DNA of 64,000 bases from JAWVYT01 sp046483065. Its GTDB lineage: Bacteria; Gemmatimonadota; Gemmatimonadetes; Longimicrobiales; RSA9. The stretch is taken from contig JAWODW010000031.1 in the NCBI GenBank assembly GCA_046483065.1, positions 42,075 to 106,074 of the forward strand, written 5' to 3'. Made by a program: the position numbers and the translations under genes. Below, piece by piece: positions 33,803 to 42,121 of the stretch. The stretch's first letter is position 1, and each line of letters opens with the position of its first letter. The notes under the pieces were generated by a model. It was not told the origin of the DNA, searched no databases, and saw only the letters and a program-made list of their open reading frames with translations.

Positions 33803-33845
33803 TCGACCCTCACTCGAAACCGCATGGGTCGTGGCCCGTCCATCC

Positions 33846-33874
33846 TTTCAGGCATCGGGTGGACGGGCTACCTT
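33846..33874 (+). promoter_or_regulatory. Promoter of the RlmD/TrmA-like gene, nearly leaderless
   Basis: TTTCAG at 33846-33851, 17 bases, TACCTT at 33869-33874, with the ATG only 10 bases beyond the -10 box. Confidence 0.45.
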
Positions 33875-33884
33875 TGCGCCCGCC

Positions 33885-35153
33885 ATGGAAGTAACCGAGA
33901 TCACGGGAATCGCCAGCGGAGGTGCGGGCGTCGGTCGGCTGCCGGATGGCCGGGTCACCTTCGTGCATCGCGCGGCGGTGGGCGACCGGGTCGAGGTGCG
34001 GCTCGTGGAGGAGCGATCGAGTTGGACCCGGTCGGAGCTGGTGCGGGTCCTGGACCCGGGCCCCGGACGCAGGACTGCGCCGTGTCCTCACTATGACCGG
34101 TGTGGCGGCTGCACCCTCGAGCACCTGGAGTACGAGGCACAGCTCGAGGCCAAGGCCGGCGTGGCCACCGACGCGCTCCAGCGGATCGGGAAGCTGGACG
34201 TGACCGTGCCCGAGGTGGTGCCCTCGCCCACGGAGTTCCGGTACCGGAACCGGGTGACGTTCACGCTGCGGCGCGGGCGGGATGGTGTGGTGGCGGGCTT
34301 CCACGAGCTGGAGGCGCCGGACCGGCTGGTGGACGTCACGGCGGCGTGCCTCCTGCCCGAGGCGTCCATGGCGGAGGCCTGGGGCGCGCTCCGGACGGCG
34401 TGGGGCCCCGATGCCGGACGGCTGCCGTCGGGTGACGAGCTGCGCCTTACGCTCCGGTCGACCCGGGACGGCGCCGTGGCGCTGGTGGTGGACGGCGGGT
34501 ACGCGCCCGGCCGACCGGAAGAACTGCTGGCGGAGATCGACGGGCTGGTGGCCGTGTGGCACCGCCCGGAACGGGCGAAGAAGTACCGGCGGCTGGCCGG
34601 CGAGGCGTCGTTCAAGGACGTATGGGCGGGCGACGACCTGGAGCTGAGCGGCGACGTATTCACGCAGGTGAACCGTGGCGCCGCCGCGCTGCTGGAGGCC
34701 TACGTGCTGGAGCGGGCGCTGGCGTCATCGCCGGCGCGGGTGCTGGACGCGTACGCGGGCGTGGGGCTCCACACGCGTCGCCTGGAGCGTGAAGGCGTGG
34801 ACGTGGTGGCCATCGAGGCGCACCCGAAGGCGGTGGCGGAGGCCCGGCGGAGCGCGCCCGGGAGCCATGTCATAAAGGGCACCGTGGAGGCCCGGCTGGC
34901 GGATGCGCTGCCGGTGGACGTGGCGATCCTGAACCCGCCGCGGGCGGGGACCCACGAATCGGTGGTGGAGGAGCTGGCGGAGCGGGGTCCGGAGCGGGTG
35001 CTGTATGTGAGCTGTGACCCGGCCACGCTGGCGCGTGACCTGAAACGACTGGGGCCGCGCTACGAAGTGCGGCGGATCCGGTGTTTCGACCTGTTCCCTC
35101 AAACGGCCCATGTGGAGACGGTGGTGGAGTTGGAGCGATGCGCTACTACGTAA
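33885..35153 (+). CDS. RNA (uracil-5-)-methyltransferase, RlmD/TrmA family
   Basis: This enzyme makes 5-methyluridine in rRNA or tRNA using S-adenosylmethionine. The N-terminal TRAM domain (VTEITGIASGGAGVGRLPDG) is followed by the iron-sulphur motif CPHYDRCGGCTLEHL, whose fourth Cys lies a short way upstream or is replaced. The methyltransferase domain has FTQVN, VLDAYAGVGLHTRRLE, VAILNPPRAG and the catalytic LYVSCDPATLARDLKRL, ending with the FDLFPQTAHVETVV signature with general-base Glu. The 422 residues match the family. ATG 33885 lies 10 bases after a -10 box, with no ribosome binding site. Target specificity (23S rRNA or tRNA) cannot be read here. Confidence 0.9.
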   Translation: MEVTEITGIASGGAGVGRLPDGRVTFVHRAAVGDRVEVRLVEERSSWTRSELVRVLDPGPGRRTAPCPHYDRCGGCTLEHLEYEAQLEAKAGVATDALQRIGKLDVTVPEVVPSPTEFRYRNRVTFTLRRGRDGVVAGFHELEAPDRLVDVTAACLLPEASMAEAWGALRTAWGPDAGRLPSGDELRLTLRSTRDGAVALVVDGGYAPGRPEELLAEIDGLVAVWHRPERAKKYRRLAGEASFKDVWAGDDLELSGDVFTQVNRGAAALLEAYVLERALASSPARVLDAYAGVGLHTRRLEREGVDVVAIEAHPKAVAEARRSAPGSHVIKGTVEARLADALPVDVAILNPPRAGTHESVVEELAERGPERVLYVSCDPATLARDLKRLGPRYEVRRIRCFDLFPQTAHVETVVELERCATT

Positions 35154-35656
35154 CGTTGGAAGGCAGGACGTTCGAGGTGGATCTCACGGGCGAGGTCCCC
35201 CGGGTGGACGGCACGGAGGTCGACGCGGAGCTGAACCAGGTTCCGGGGACCCCTACGCGCCTGCTCCTGGTGGACCACCGCTCGCACACACTGGTGGCCC
35301 GGCGGCGAGAGGGCGAGACGTGGGACATCTACCTGGACGGGGAGCGGTTCGACACCGACGTGGTAAACGAGCGCACGCGGGCCATCCGGGAGATGACCGG
35401 ACAGACGGCCGCCGACCTGGGTCCGCGTCCGATCCGGGCGCCCATGCCGGGGCTCGTGGTGCGGGTAGCCGTGGAGGCCGGCGACCGGGTGGAGGCCGGC
35501 CAGAGCGTGGCCATCGTGGAGGCCATGAAGATGGAGAACGATCTGAAGGCCGAGTCCGACGCGGTGGTCTCGAAGGTCCTGGTCGCTGCCGGGGAGCCGG
35601 TGGAGAAGGGCGCGGTGCTGGTGGAGTTCGAGGTGGAGGGGGCGGCGGATGAGTGA
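35138..35656 (+). CDS. Biotin carrier protein of acyl-CoA carboxylase
   Basis: This 172-residue protein has a C-terminal biotinyl domain with the site VEAMKMEND (biotinylated Lys131) in the usual context RAPMPGLVVRVAVEAGDRVEAGQ. The N-terminal half (YYVTLEGRTFEVDL, LLVDHRSHTLVARRREGETWDIYLDG) resembles the BT linker domain of propionyl-CoA carboxylase alpha. Together with the biotin carboxylase at 28638 it would form one split PccA. ATG 35138 overlaps the methyltransferase gene by 16 bases, with GGTGGAG upstream. It overlaps the mutase gene by 8 bases, coupling carboxylase carrier and mutase. Confidence 0.9.
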   Translation: MRYYVTLEGRTFEVDLTGEVPRVDGTEVDAELNQVPGTPTRLLLVDHRSHTLVARRREGETWDIYLDGERFDTDVVNERTRAIREMTGQTAADLGPRPIRAPMPGLVVRVAVEAGDRVEAGQSVAIVEAMKMENDLKAESDAVVSKVLVAAGEPVEKGAVLVEFEVEGAADE

Positions 35657-37217
35657 GGAGCGGCGGACGTCGTTCCGGACCACCAGCGGAATCGAGATCA
35701 AGCAGGTATACGACGAAGGCGACGCACCCTCGCCGGAGCTCGGCGAGCCGGGGTCGTTCCCCTACGCGCGCGGCGTCTATCCCACCATGTACCGCGGCCG
35801 ACTCTGGACCATGCGCCAGTACGCCGGGTTCGGCACGGCCCGGGAGACCAACGAGCGCTACCGCTACCTCCTGGACGCCGGCCAGACGGGGCTGAGCGTG
35901 GCCTTCGACCTGCCCACCCAGATGGGGTACGACTCGGACGCGGCCATGGCCGCCGGCGAGGTCGGCCGGGTGGGCGTGGCCATCGACACGCTGGACGACG
36001 TGCGGACTCTCTTCGACGGGATCCCGCTGGACCAGGTCTCCGTGTCCATGACCATCAACGCCACGGCCGCCGTCCTCCTGGCGCTCTACGTGGCGCTGGC
36101 CGACGAACGGGGCGTGGATCGGACGGCGCTGGCCGGCACGATCCAGAACGATATCCTCAAGGAGTACATCGCCCGGGGCACCTACATCTACCCCGTGGAG
36201 CCGAGCCTGCGGCTGATCACCGACACGTTCGAGTTCTGCGCGGAGGAAGTGCCCCGCTGGAACACCATCTCCATCAGCGGCTACCACATCCGGGAGGCGG
36301 GCGCCACCGCGGCCCAGGAGGTGGCGTTCACCTTCGCCAACGCACTCGAGTACGTGGACCGGGCGGTGGCGGCGGGACTGGCCGTGGACGATTTCGCACC
36401 CCGGCTCTCGTTCTTTTTCGCCGCCCACAACGACCTGTTCGAGGAGGCGGCCAAGTTCCGGGCGGCCCGGCGCCTGTGGGCGCGGCTGATGCGGGAGCGG
36501 TACGGCGCCGGCGACCGGGCGGCCCGGCTCCGGTTCCACACCCAGACGGGCGGCGTCACGCTGACGGCCCAGCAGCCGTTGAACAATGTGGTGCGGGTGA
36601 CGGTACAAGCCCTGTCAGCGGTCCTGGGCGGGACCCAGAGCCTGCACACGAACGCGTACGACGAGGCGCTGGCGCTGCCCACGGAGGACTCGGCGAAGCT
36701 GGCGCTGCGGACCCAACAGATCCTGGCCCACGAGTCCGGGGCGGCAGACACGGCGGACCCGCTGGGCGGGAGCTATTACGTGGAGTCGCTGACCGACGCG
36801 CTGGAGTCGAAGGTGCGCGGGTACCTGGACGATGTGGCGGAACTCGGCGGGGCGGCCGCGGCCATCCCGTACTTCCAGGAGCAGATCCACCGCTCGGCGT
36901 ACGAGCACCAGCAGGCGGTAGAGAGCGGCGACCGGGTGATCGTGGGCGTGAACGCGTACCGGGAGGAAGAGGCCGGCGTCCGGATCGAGCAGCCGGACTA
37001 CGGCACGCTGGAGACCGAGCAGAAAGCGCGGCTGGAGGCCGTGCGGACGGACCGTGACGAGAGCGCGGTGGCGGAGCACCTGGCCGCGGTCGCCGACGCC
37101 GCGGAAGGGACCGACAACCTGCTGCCGCCGATGGTGGAGGCCGTGAAAGCCATGGCCACGCTGGGAGAGATCAGTGACGTGCTGCGCCGCGCATGGGGCG
37201 AGCACAGGAGCACGTAA
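35649..37217 (+). CDS. Methylmalonyl-CoA mutase large (catalytic barrel) subunit, no cobalamin domain
   Basis: The mutase converts (R)-methylmalonyl-CoA and succinyl-CoA with adenosylcobalamin. The 522 residues cover only the substrate-binding TIM barrel: FPYARGVYPTMYRGRLWTMRQYAGFG, LSVAFDLPTQMGYDSD, VEPSLRLITDTFEFCAEEVPRWNTISISGYHIREAG, RFHTQTGGVTLTAQQP and LHTNAYDEALALPTE. The B12-binding domain with its DxHxxG motif is absent, as in two-subunit mutases whose small subunit is separate and here lies outside the window. ATG 35649 overlaps the carrier gene by 8 bases. With pccB and accC it completes propionate-to-succinate conversion except for the epimerase. Confidence 0.92.
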   Translation: MSEERRTSFRTTSGIEIKQVYDEGDAPSPELGEPGSFPYARGVYPTMYRGRLWTMRQYAGFGTARETNERYRYLLDAGQTGLSVAFDLPTQMGYDSDAAMAAGEVGRVGVAIDTLDDVRTLFDGIPLDQVSVSMTINATAAVLLALYVALADERGVDRTALAGTIQNDILKEYIARGTYIYPVEPSLRLITDTFEFCAEEVPRWNTISISGYHIREAGATAAQEVAFTFANALEYVDRAVAAGLAVDDFAPRLSFFFAAHNDLFEEAAKFRAARRLWARLMRERYGAGDRAARLRFHTQTGGVTLTAQQPLNNVVRVTVQALSAVLGGTQSLHTNAYDEALALPTEDSAKLALRTQQILAHESGAADTADPLGGSYYVESLTDALESKVRGYLDDVAELGGAAAAIPYFQEQIHRSAYEHQQAVESGDRVIVGVNAYREEEAGVRIEQPDYGTLETEQKARLEAVRTDRDESAVAEHLAAVADAAEGTDNLLPPMVEAVKAMATLGEISDVLRRAWGEHRST

Positions 37218-37231
37218 CGGGAGAGAAGGCA

Positions 37232-37537
37232 TTGCCGACGTACGAGTACCGGTGCCCGGAGGGGCACGAGTTCGAGGAGTTCCAACGGATGGCGGATCCG
37301 CCGGTGGCCGCGTGCCCCGAGTGCGGCAGTGGCGCGGAGCGGATCCTGTCCGGCGGCGCCGGACTGCTGTTCAAGGGCGAGGGTTTCTACATCACGGATT
37401 ACCGCAGCGACAGCTACCGGAAAGCCGCCGAGAAGGACCGGAAGCAGGGGAAGTCGGAACCGGACTCCGGGAAGGCCGGCAGCGCCGAAAGCTCGAAGAA
37501 GGATGACACCAGCGCAGGGAAGGGGAGCGGGGAGTGA
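37232..37537 (+). CDS. FmdB-type zinc ribbon protein
   Basis: This 101-residue protein starts at TTG 37232, giving the family opening MPTYEYRCPEGHEFEEFQ. It carries two Cys pairs, YRCPEGH and CPECGSG, that form a small zinc ribbon, then GLLFKGEGFYITDYRS and a long Lys/Ser/Glu-rich disordered tail. FmdB-like regulators are widespread and poorly understood. GGGAGAGAAGG lies directly upstream of the TTG. Longer versions that begin inside the mutase gene lack family similarity. The stop overlaps the argS GTG. Confidence 0.85.
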   Translation: MPTYEYRCPEGHEFEEFQRMADPPVAACPECGSGAERILSGGAGLLFKGEGFYITDYRSDSYRKAAEKDRKQGKSEPDSGKAGSAESSKKDDTSAGKGSGE

Positions 37538-39219
37538 CCGCTGACGCCAGGCTGAAGGAGAAGTTGACCGAGGCCGCGGCGGCGCTCGGTGTGGATGACG
37601 TGGAGGTCCAGCTCGATCGGCCCCGGAACCCCGAGCATGGGGACTGGGCCACGAACCTGGCCATGGTCCTGGCCGGCCGGCTGGGGAAGCCGCCCCGGGT
37701 CGTGGCCGACGAGATCCTCGAGCACCTCGACACCGCCGGTGCCGGCGTCCGGAGCACCGAGGTGGCCGGGCCCGGCTTCATCAACTTCCGCGTTTCCGAG
37801 GCCCAGCTCCAGAACCTGCTGGAACGGGTCCTCATCGAGGACCAGCGCTACGGTCGGAACGATCCGGCCTCGCCGCGTCGGGTCATCATCGAGTTCGTGT
37901 CGGCGAACCCCACGGGGCCGCTGCACGTGGCCCACGGCCGGGGCGCCGCCCTCGGTGACGCCATCGCCACGCTCCTGGCGTGGGCCGGTGACGCGCCGCA
38001 CCGGGAGTTCTACGTCAACGACGCCGGCGTCCAGATCGACCGCCTGGCCGCGTCGATCCACGCCCGCTGGCGCCAGCTCCGGGGCGAGGACGTGGAGGTC
38101 CCGGAGGACGGGTACCGGGGCGATTACGTCCGGGAGCTGGCCGAAGAGGCCGACCATGAGCTGGCGAACGAGCTCACCGGCGCAGTAGAGAGCGAGCGCG
38201 TAGCCCTGCTCCGGGACTGGGCGGTGGCCCGGCTGAAGGCGGGGCAGGAGGAGGACCTGAAAGCCTTCGGGATCGTCTTCGACGAGTGGTACCCGGAGAG
38301 CCGGGTCTACGACGAGGGCCGGATCGAGGAGACGCTGGAGACCCTGGCCGAGAAGGGGCTGACCTACGAGGCGGATGGCGCCCTATGGCTCCGGGCCAGC
38401 GACTACGGCGACAGCAAGGACCGGGTGCTCCGGAAGCAGGATGGCAGCTACACCTATTTCCTGCCGGACCTGGCGTATCATCGGGAGAAGGCGCGCCGGG
38501 GCTTCGACCACGCCATCAACATCTGGGGCGCGGACCACCACGGGTACGTGCCCCGGATGCAGGCGGGGCTGTCCGCCGTGGGGCTGGAGGGATTCCTGGA
38601 CGTGGAGGTGGTCCAGATGGTCCGGATCCTCCGGGGCGGGAAGGAAGTGAAGCTGAGCAAGCGGGCCGGCGACTTCGTCACGCTCCGCGAGCTGTTCGAC
38701 GAGACGGGCACCGACGTGGCCCGCTATTTCTTCCTCATGCGGCGGGCGGGGACCCAGATGGTCTTCGACCTCGACCTGGCGCTGGACCACTCGGAGAAGA
38801 ACCCGGTCTTCAAGGTCCAGTACGCCCACGCCCGCATGATGAGCATCTTCCGGAAGGCAGGGGTGGACGCGCCGCCCACGGCGGCGGAGACGCTGGACCT
38901 GGGCCTGCTGCAGACCGGGGACGAGCAGGAGCTGATCAAACAGCTGGGCCGCTTCCCGGAGATCGTGGCCCGTGCGGCCGCGGAGCGTGCACCTCATATG
39001 GTGTGCGACTACCTTGAAGAGACCGCCGGGATGGCCAACTCCTGGTACCACTCGGGCAATCCGAGCCGGAACCCGGAGCTGGCGGTTCTGGTGGAGGATC
39101 CGGAGCTGCGGGCGGCGCGCCTGGCGCTGGCCCGGGGGATCCGGATCGTGCTGCGAAACGGGCTTACGGTGCTGGGGTTGAGCGCACCGGATCGAATGGA
39201 GAGAGAGGACGCGGTATGA
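37534..39219 (+). CDS. argS: Arginyl-tRNA synthetase
   Basis: ArgS charges tRNA-Arg. The 561 residues match the family. The N-terminal Add-1 domain (RNPEHGDWATNLAMVLA) is followed by the class I core: EFVSANPTGPLHVAHGRGAALGD (HIGH-type motif as HVAHGR), REFYVNDAGVQIDRL, then YFLPDLAYHREKARRGFDHAINIWGADHHGY and the KMSKS-type KLSKRAGDFVTLREL. The C-terminal DALR anticodon-binding domain begins near FKVQYAHARMMSIFRKAG. The GTG start overlaps the preceding gene by 4 bases. Confidence 0.96.
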   Translation: MTADARLKEKLTEAAAALGVDDVEVQLDRPRNPEHGDWATNLAMVLAGRLGKPPRVVADEILEHLDTAGAGVRSTEVAGPGFINFRVSEAQLQNLLERVLIEDQRYGRNDPASPRRVIIEFVSANPTGPLHVAHGRGAALGDAIATLLAWAGDAPHREFYVNDAGVQIDRLAASIHARWRQLRGEDVEVPEDGYRGDYVRELAEEADHELANELTGAVESERVALLRDWAVARLKAGQEEDLKAFGIVFDEWYPESRVYDEGRIEETLETLAEKGLTYEADGALWLRASDYGDSKDRVLRKQDGSYTYFLPDLAYHREKARRGFDHAINIWGADHHGYVPRMQAGLSAVGLEGFLDVEVVQMVRILRGGKEVKLSKRAGDFVTLRELFDETGTDVARYFFLMRRAGTQMVFDLDLALDHSEKNPVFKVQYAHARMMSIFRKAGVDAPPTAAETLDLGLLQTGDEQELIKQLGRFPEIVARAAAERAPHMVCDYLEETAGMANSWYHSGNPSRNPELAVLVEDPELRAARLALARGIRIVLRNGLTVLGLSAPDRMEREDAV

Positions 39220-40142
39220 GTGTACTCGTCGTGGGCAGTGTGGCCCTCGATCAGATCGAGACCCCCTTCGGCACGGCCGAGCGGACGCTGGGCGGTGCGG
39301 CCACGTACTTCTCGGCGGCTGCATCCCTCTTCCAGCCCGTCCGGCTGGTGGCCGTCATCGGAGACGACTTCCCCGAGGACGAGCTCGCCTTCCTGCGGGA
39401 GCGGGAGGTGGACTTCACGGGCCTCGAGCGGGCACCGGGGGAGAGCTTCTTCTGGGCCGGGCGCTACGACTACGACATGAACAGCCGGGAGACGCTGGAG
39501 ACCCGGCTGGGCGTCTTCGCCGATTTCAGCCCGAAGATCCCCGACGCGTTCCGGGACACCGAGTGGGTGTTCCTGGCCAACATCGACCCGACGCTCCAGC
39601 TCGACGTGTTGGACCAGGTCGATGACCCGGCGTTCGTGGCGTGCGACACCATGAACTACTGGATCGAAGGGAAGCGCGACACGCTCCTCGAGCTCCTGGG
39701 CCGCGTGGACTGCCTCATGATCAACGACAGCGAGGCCCGCGAGCTCTCCGGCGACTACAACCTGACCCGGGCGGCCCGCTGGATCCGGGAGCGAGGGCCC
39801 GAGATCGTGGTGGTGAAGAAGGGCGAGCACGGCGCGCTGCTCTTTGCCGATGACCACACCTTCTTCGCGCCCGGCTACCCGCTGGAGGAGGTCTTCGACC
39901 CCACCGGCGCCGGCGACGCCTTCGCCGGCGGGTTCATGGGCTGGCTGGCGTACGTGGGGTCCCGGGACGTGGACGAGCTCCGCCGCGCCATGGTGTACGG
40001 CTCCGCCACCGGCTCGCTGGTCTGCGAGCAGATGGGCGTGGGTCGGCTCCGAGACGTGGAGGTGGCCGAGGTCCACGAGCGGGTCCGGGAGTTCCGTCGC
40101 ATGACCGCCTTCGAGCACCCGGTCTCGCCCGTCCATGGCTGA
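39216..40142 (+). CDS. PfkB family carbohydrate/nucleoside kinase
   Basis: This 308-residue ribokinase-fold kinase opens MSVLVVGSVALDQIETPFGTAERTLGGAATYFSAAA, with the paired glycines of the sugar-binding site. It carries the C-terminal PfkB signature DPTGAGDAFAGGFMGWLAYVG with the catalytic Asp, and VVVKKGEHGALLF before it. The substrate is not evident. Its place between argS and purM is seen in related genomes, but gives no direct hint. It overlaps argS by 4 bases and purM by 8. Confidence 0.88.
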   Translation: MSVLVVGSVALDQIETPFGTAERTLGGAATYFSAAASLFQPVRLVAVIGDDFPEDELAFLREREVDFTGLERAPGESFFWAGRYDYDMNSRETLETRLGVFADFSPKIPDAFRDTEWVFLANIDPTLQLDVLDQVDDPAFVACDTMNYWIEGKRDTLLELLGRVDCLMINDSEARELSGDYNLTRAARWIRERGPEIVVVKKGEHGALLFADDHTFFAPGYPLEEVFDPTGAGDAFAGGFMGWLAYVGSRDVDELRRAMVYGSATGSLVCEQMGVGRLRDVEVAEVHERVREFRRMTAFEHPVSPVHG

Positions 40143-41175
40143 TGGACTGAGCTACCGGGACGCCGGCGTCGACCGGGCGGCGGCCGATCGGGCGAAGCGC
40201 CGGATCGGCGAGCTGGTGGCGTCCACGGAGACCGAGGGCGTGCTCTCGAAGGTGGGCGCGTTCGGCGGGCTCTTCCGGGTGCCCGAGGGGATGGACTCGC
40301 CCGTGCTGGTGGCCAGCGCCGATGGTGTGGGTACCAAGCTCAAGGTGGCCATGCGCGCCGGACGGCACGACACCGTGGGCCACGACCTGGTGAACCACTG
40401 CGTGGACGACATCCTGGTGGAGGGCGCCCGCCCGCTGTTCTTCCTGGACTACATCGGGATGGGCACGCTGGAGGAGGGCGTGGTGGCCGAGCTGGTGGAG
40501 GGGTTGGCCCGGGGCTGTCGGGAGAACGGCTGTGCGCTCCTGGGCGGCGAGACGGCCGAGATGCCCGACTTCTACGACCCCGGGGAGTACGACCTGGCCG
40601 GGTTCATCGTGGGCGCGGTGGAGGAGGGTGACCGCCCTGGTGTGGACCGGGTTGGGGCCGGCGATGTGCTGGTCGGGCTCGCCTCCGACGGCTTCCACAC
40701 CAACGGCTATTCGCTACTGCGGAAGCTGATCTTCGACCGCCTCGAGCTCGGGCTGGGCGAGCCGTTCCCCGGGACCGACGCCACGGTGGAGGAGGTGCTG
40801 CTGCGGGTTCATCGGAGCTACGCCCGGGCCATCACGCCGCTCCTGGGCGGCGGTGAGATCCACGCCATGGCCCACATCACGGGCGGCGGGATCCCCGGCA
40901 ACCTGGAGCGGTCGGTCCCGGAAGGGCTACGGGCCCGGGTCCGGACGGACAGCTGGCACGTGCCGCCCGAGTTCCATGGCGTCATGGAGGCGGGCGGCGT
41001 AGACGAATCGGAGATGTTCCATACCTTCAACATGGGCGTGGGCATGATCCTGATCGTCGGGCCCGAGGCGGCCGGTACACTGGTGTCGGCGCTCGAGGCC
41101 ACCGGGGAGGACGCGTGGGTGCTGGGGACCGTGGAGGAGCGACCGGATGACGGAGCGGTCGTCGTACTGGACTAG
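40135..41175 (+). CDS. purM: Phosphoribosylformylglycinamidine cyclo-ligase (AIR synthetase)
   Basis: PurM closes the imidazole ring in purine synthesis with ATP. The 346 residues match the family. It starts with SYRDAGVDRAAADRAKRRI and includes FGGLFRVPEGMDSPVLVASADGVGTKLKVA, HDLVNHCVDDILVEGARPLFFLDY, the GGETAEMPDFYDPGEYDLAGFIVG signature, GLASDGFHTNGYSLLRKL and AHITGGGIPGNLERSVP. A secreted-protein gene starts 29 bases inside its end. Confidence 0.96.
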   Translation: MADGLSYRDAGVDRAAADRAKRRIGELVASTETEGVLSKVGAFGGLFRVPEGMDSPVLVASADGVGTKLKVAMRAGRHDTVGHDLVNHCVDDILVEGARPLFFLDYIGMGTLEEGVVAELVEGLARGCRENGCALLGGETAEMPDFYDPGEYDLAGFIVGAVEEGDRPGVDRVGAGDVLVGLASDGFHTNGYSLLRKLIFDRLELGLGEPFPGTDATVEEVLLRVHRSYARAITPLLGGGEIHAMAHITGGGIPGNLERSVPEGLRARVRTDSWHVPPEFHGVMEAGGVDESEMFHTFNMGVGMILIVGPEAAGTLVSALEATGEDAWVLGTVEERPDDGAVVVLD

Positions 41176-42121
41176 GGCACTCGTTCCGGCCCTCGCCCTG
41201 GCCGCGCTCATGGGCGCCGGGGCGAAGGGCGGGGCGGCACAGACGGAGGCGGCGGCACTGTGCGCGCCGGCGGCCTTCAGCCTCGAGTGCCAGCTGACGG
41301 CGTCCGCCGTCGGCCTGATCCAGCCCCGGGTCGGACTCGGCCTCTGGGGCGGGAACCCCGTGCCCGGGACGGCCAGCACCGCCGGCTATCGGTTCCAGGG
41401 CGCGCCGCGGTGGAGCGTGGGTGCGCGCACGGCGCTCGTTCCCACGGCGCTCCCGCCGATCCTGGACCGGAGCGAGACGGCCTCGTCCACGGCCACGCTG
41501 GCCGCCGCGTCGGTCCACTCGACGGTAGCGCTGATGCACGGATTCTCGCCCCTCCCCACCGTGGGAGGGGTCTTCTCGCTGGACCTCCTGGGACGCGTAT
41601 CCGCGGCACGACTGCCCGTGGGTAAGGGGTTCGACCGGGGCGCCGTGGTGGGTTTGGGCGCCGGCCTCCGCCTGGGGCTGCTCCGGGAGTCGTTCACACT
41701 GCCCGGCGTGTCCATGACCGCCGTGTACGGTCGGAGCACCGAGGTCACGTTCGGGGACCCCGGTGGGCTGGACACCGACGGGCACATCCAGGGTGCGGTC
41801 TCCGGGTTGGGACTCACGGCGGCGGCCAGCCGGCGGGTCCTGGGGCTGCGCCTCACCGGCGCCGTGGCGTGGGACCGGTACGCCAGCGACGTGCGGCTCC
41901 GATATGCGGGCCCGGCCGCAGGGTCCGGGAGCACTCTCTCGGATACCGCCGTCATGGAGCGCTGGTCCGGGTTCGGGAGCATCACCTGGACGCGGCTCAT
42001 CTATCACACGGTCCTCGAGGTCGGCTGGCAGGCGGCGCCGTCGCTGCCGACGCTCCCGGCGGGGGTGGAGGTCAGCCCCATGACGCTGTGGGCGGCCCTG
42101 GCCTTCCGGATCACGCCATGA
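41147..42121 (+). CDS. Predicted outer-membrane beta-barrel protein
   Basis: I do not recognise a family. The 324 residues start with a signal peptide (ALVPALALAALMGAGAKGGAAQ, cleavage likely after AAQ). The mature part is rich in Gly, aromatic and alternating hydrophobic residues with a strand-turn rhythm (RVGLGLWGGNP, GAVVGLGAGLRLGLL, VLEVGWQAAPSLP) and ends ALAFRITP, compatible with an outer-membrane barrel of about 12 strands. ATG 41147 overlaps purM by 29 bases and the stop overlaps ribD by 4, so it sits inside the purM-rib operon. A role in vitamin or nucleoside transport would be speculation. Confidence 0.7.
   Translation: MTERSSYWTRALVPALALAALMGAGAKGGAAQTEAAALCAPAAFSLECQLTASAVGLIQPRVGLGLWGGNPVPGTASTAGYRFQGAPRWSVGARTALVPTALPPILDRSETASSTATLAAASVHSTVALMHGFSPLPTVGGVFSLDLLGRVSAARLPVGKGFDRGAVVGLGAGLRLGLLRESFTLPGVSMTAVYGRSTEVTFGDPGGLDTDGHIQGAVSGLGLTAAASRRVLGLRLTGAVAWDRYASDVRLRYAGPAAGSGSTLSDTAVMERWSGFGSITWTRLIYHTVLEVGWQAAPSLPTLPAGVEVSPMTLWAALAFRITP

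Noticed and set aside
42090..42118. FMN riboswitch before ribD
   Set aside because: ribD overlaps the preceding coding sequence, leaving no room, and no FMN-type core is visible.
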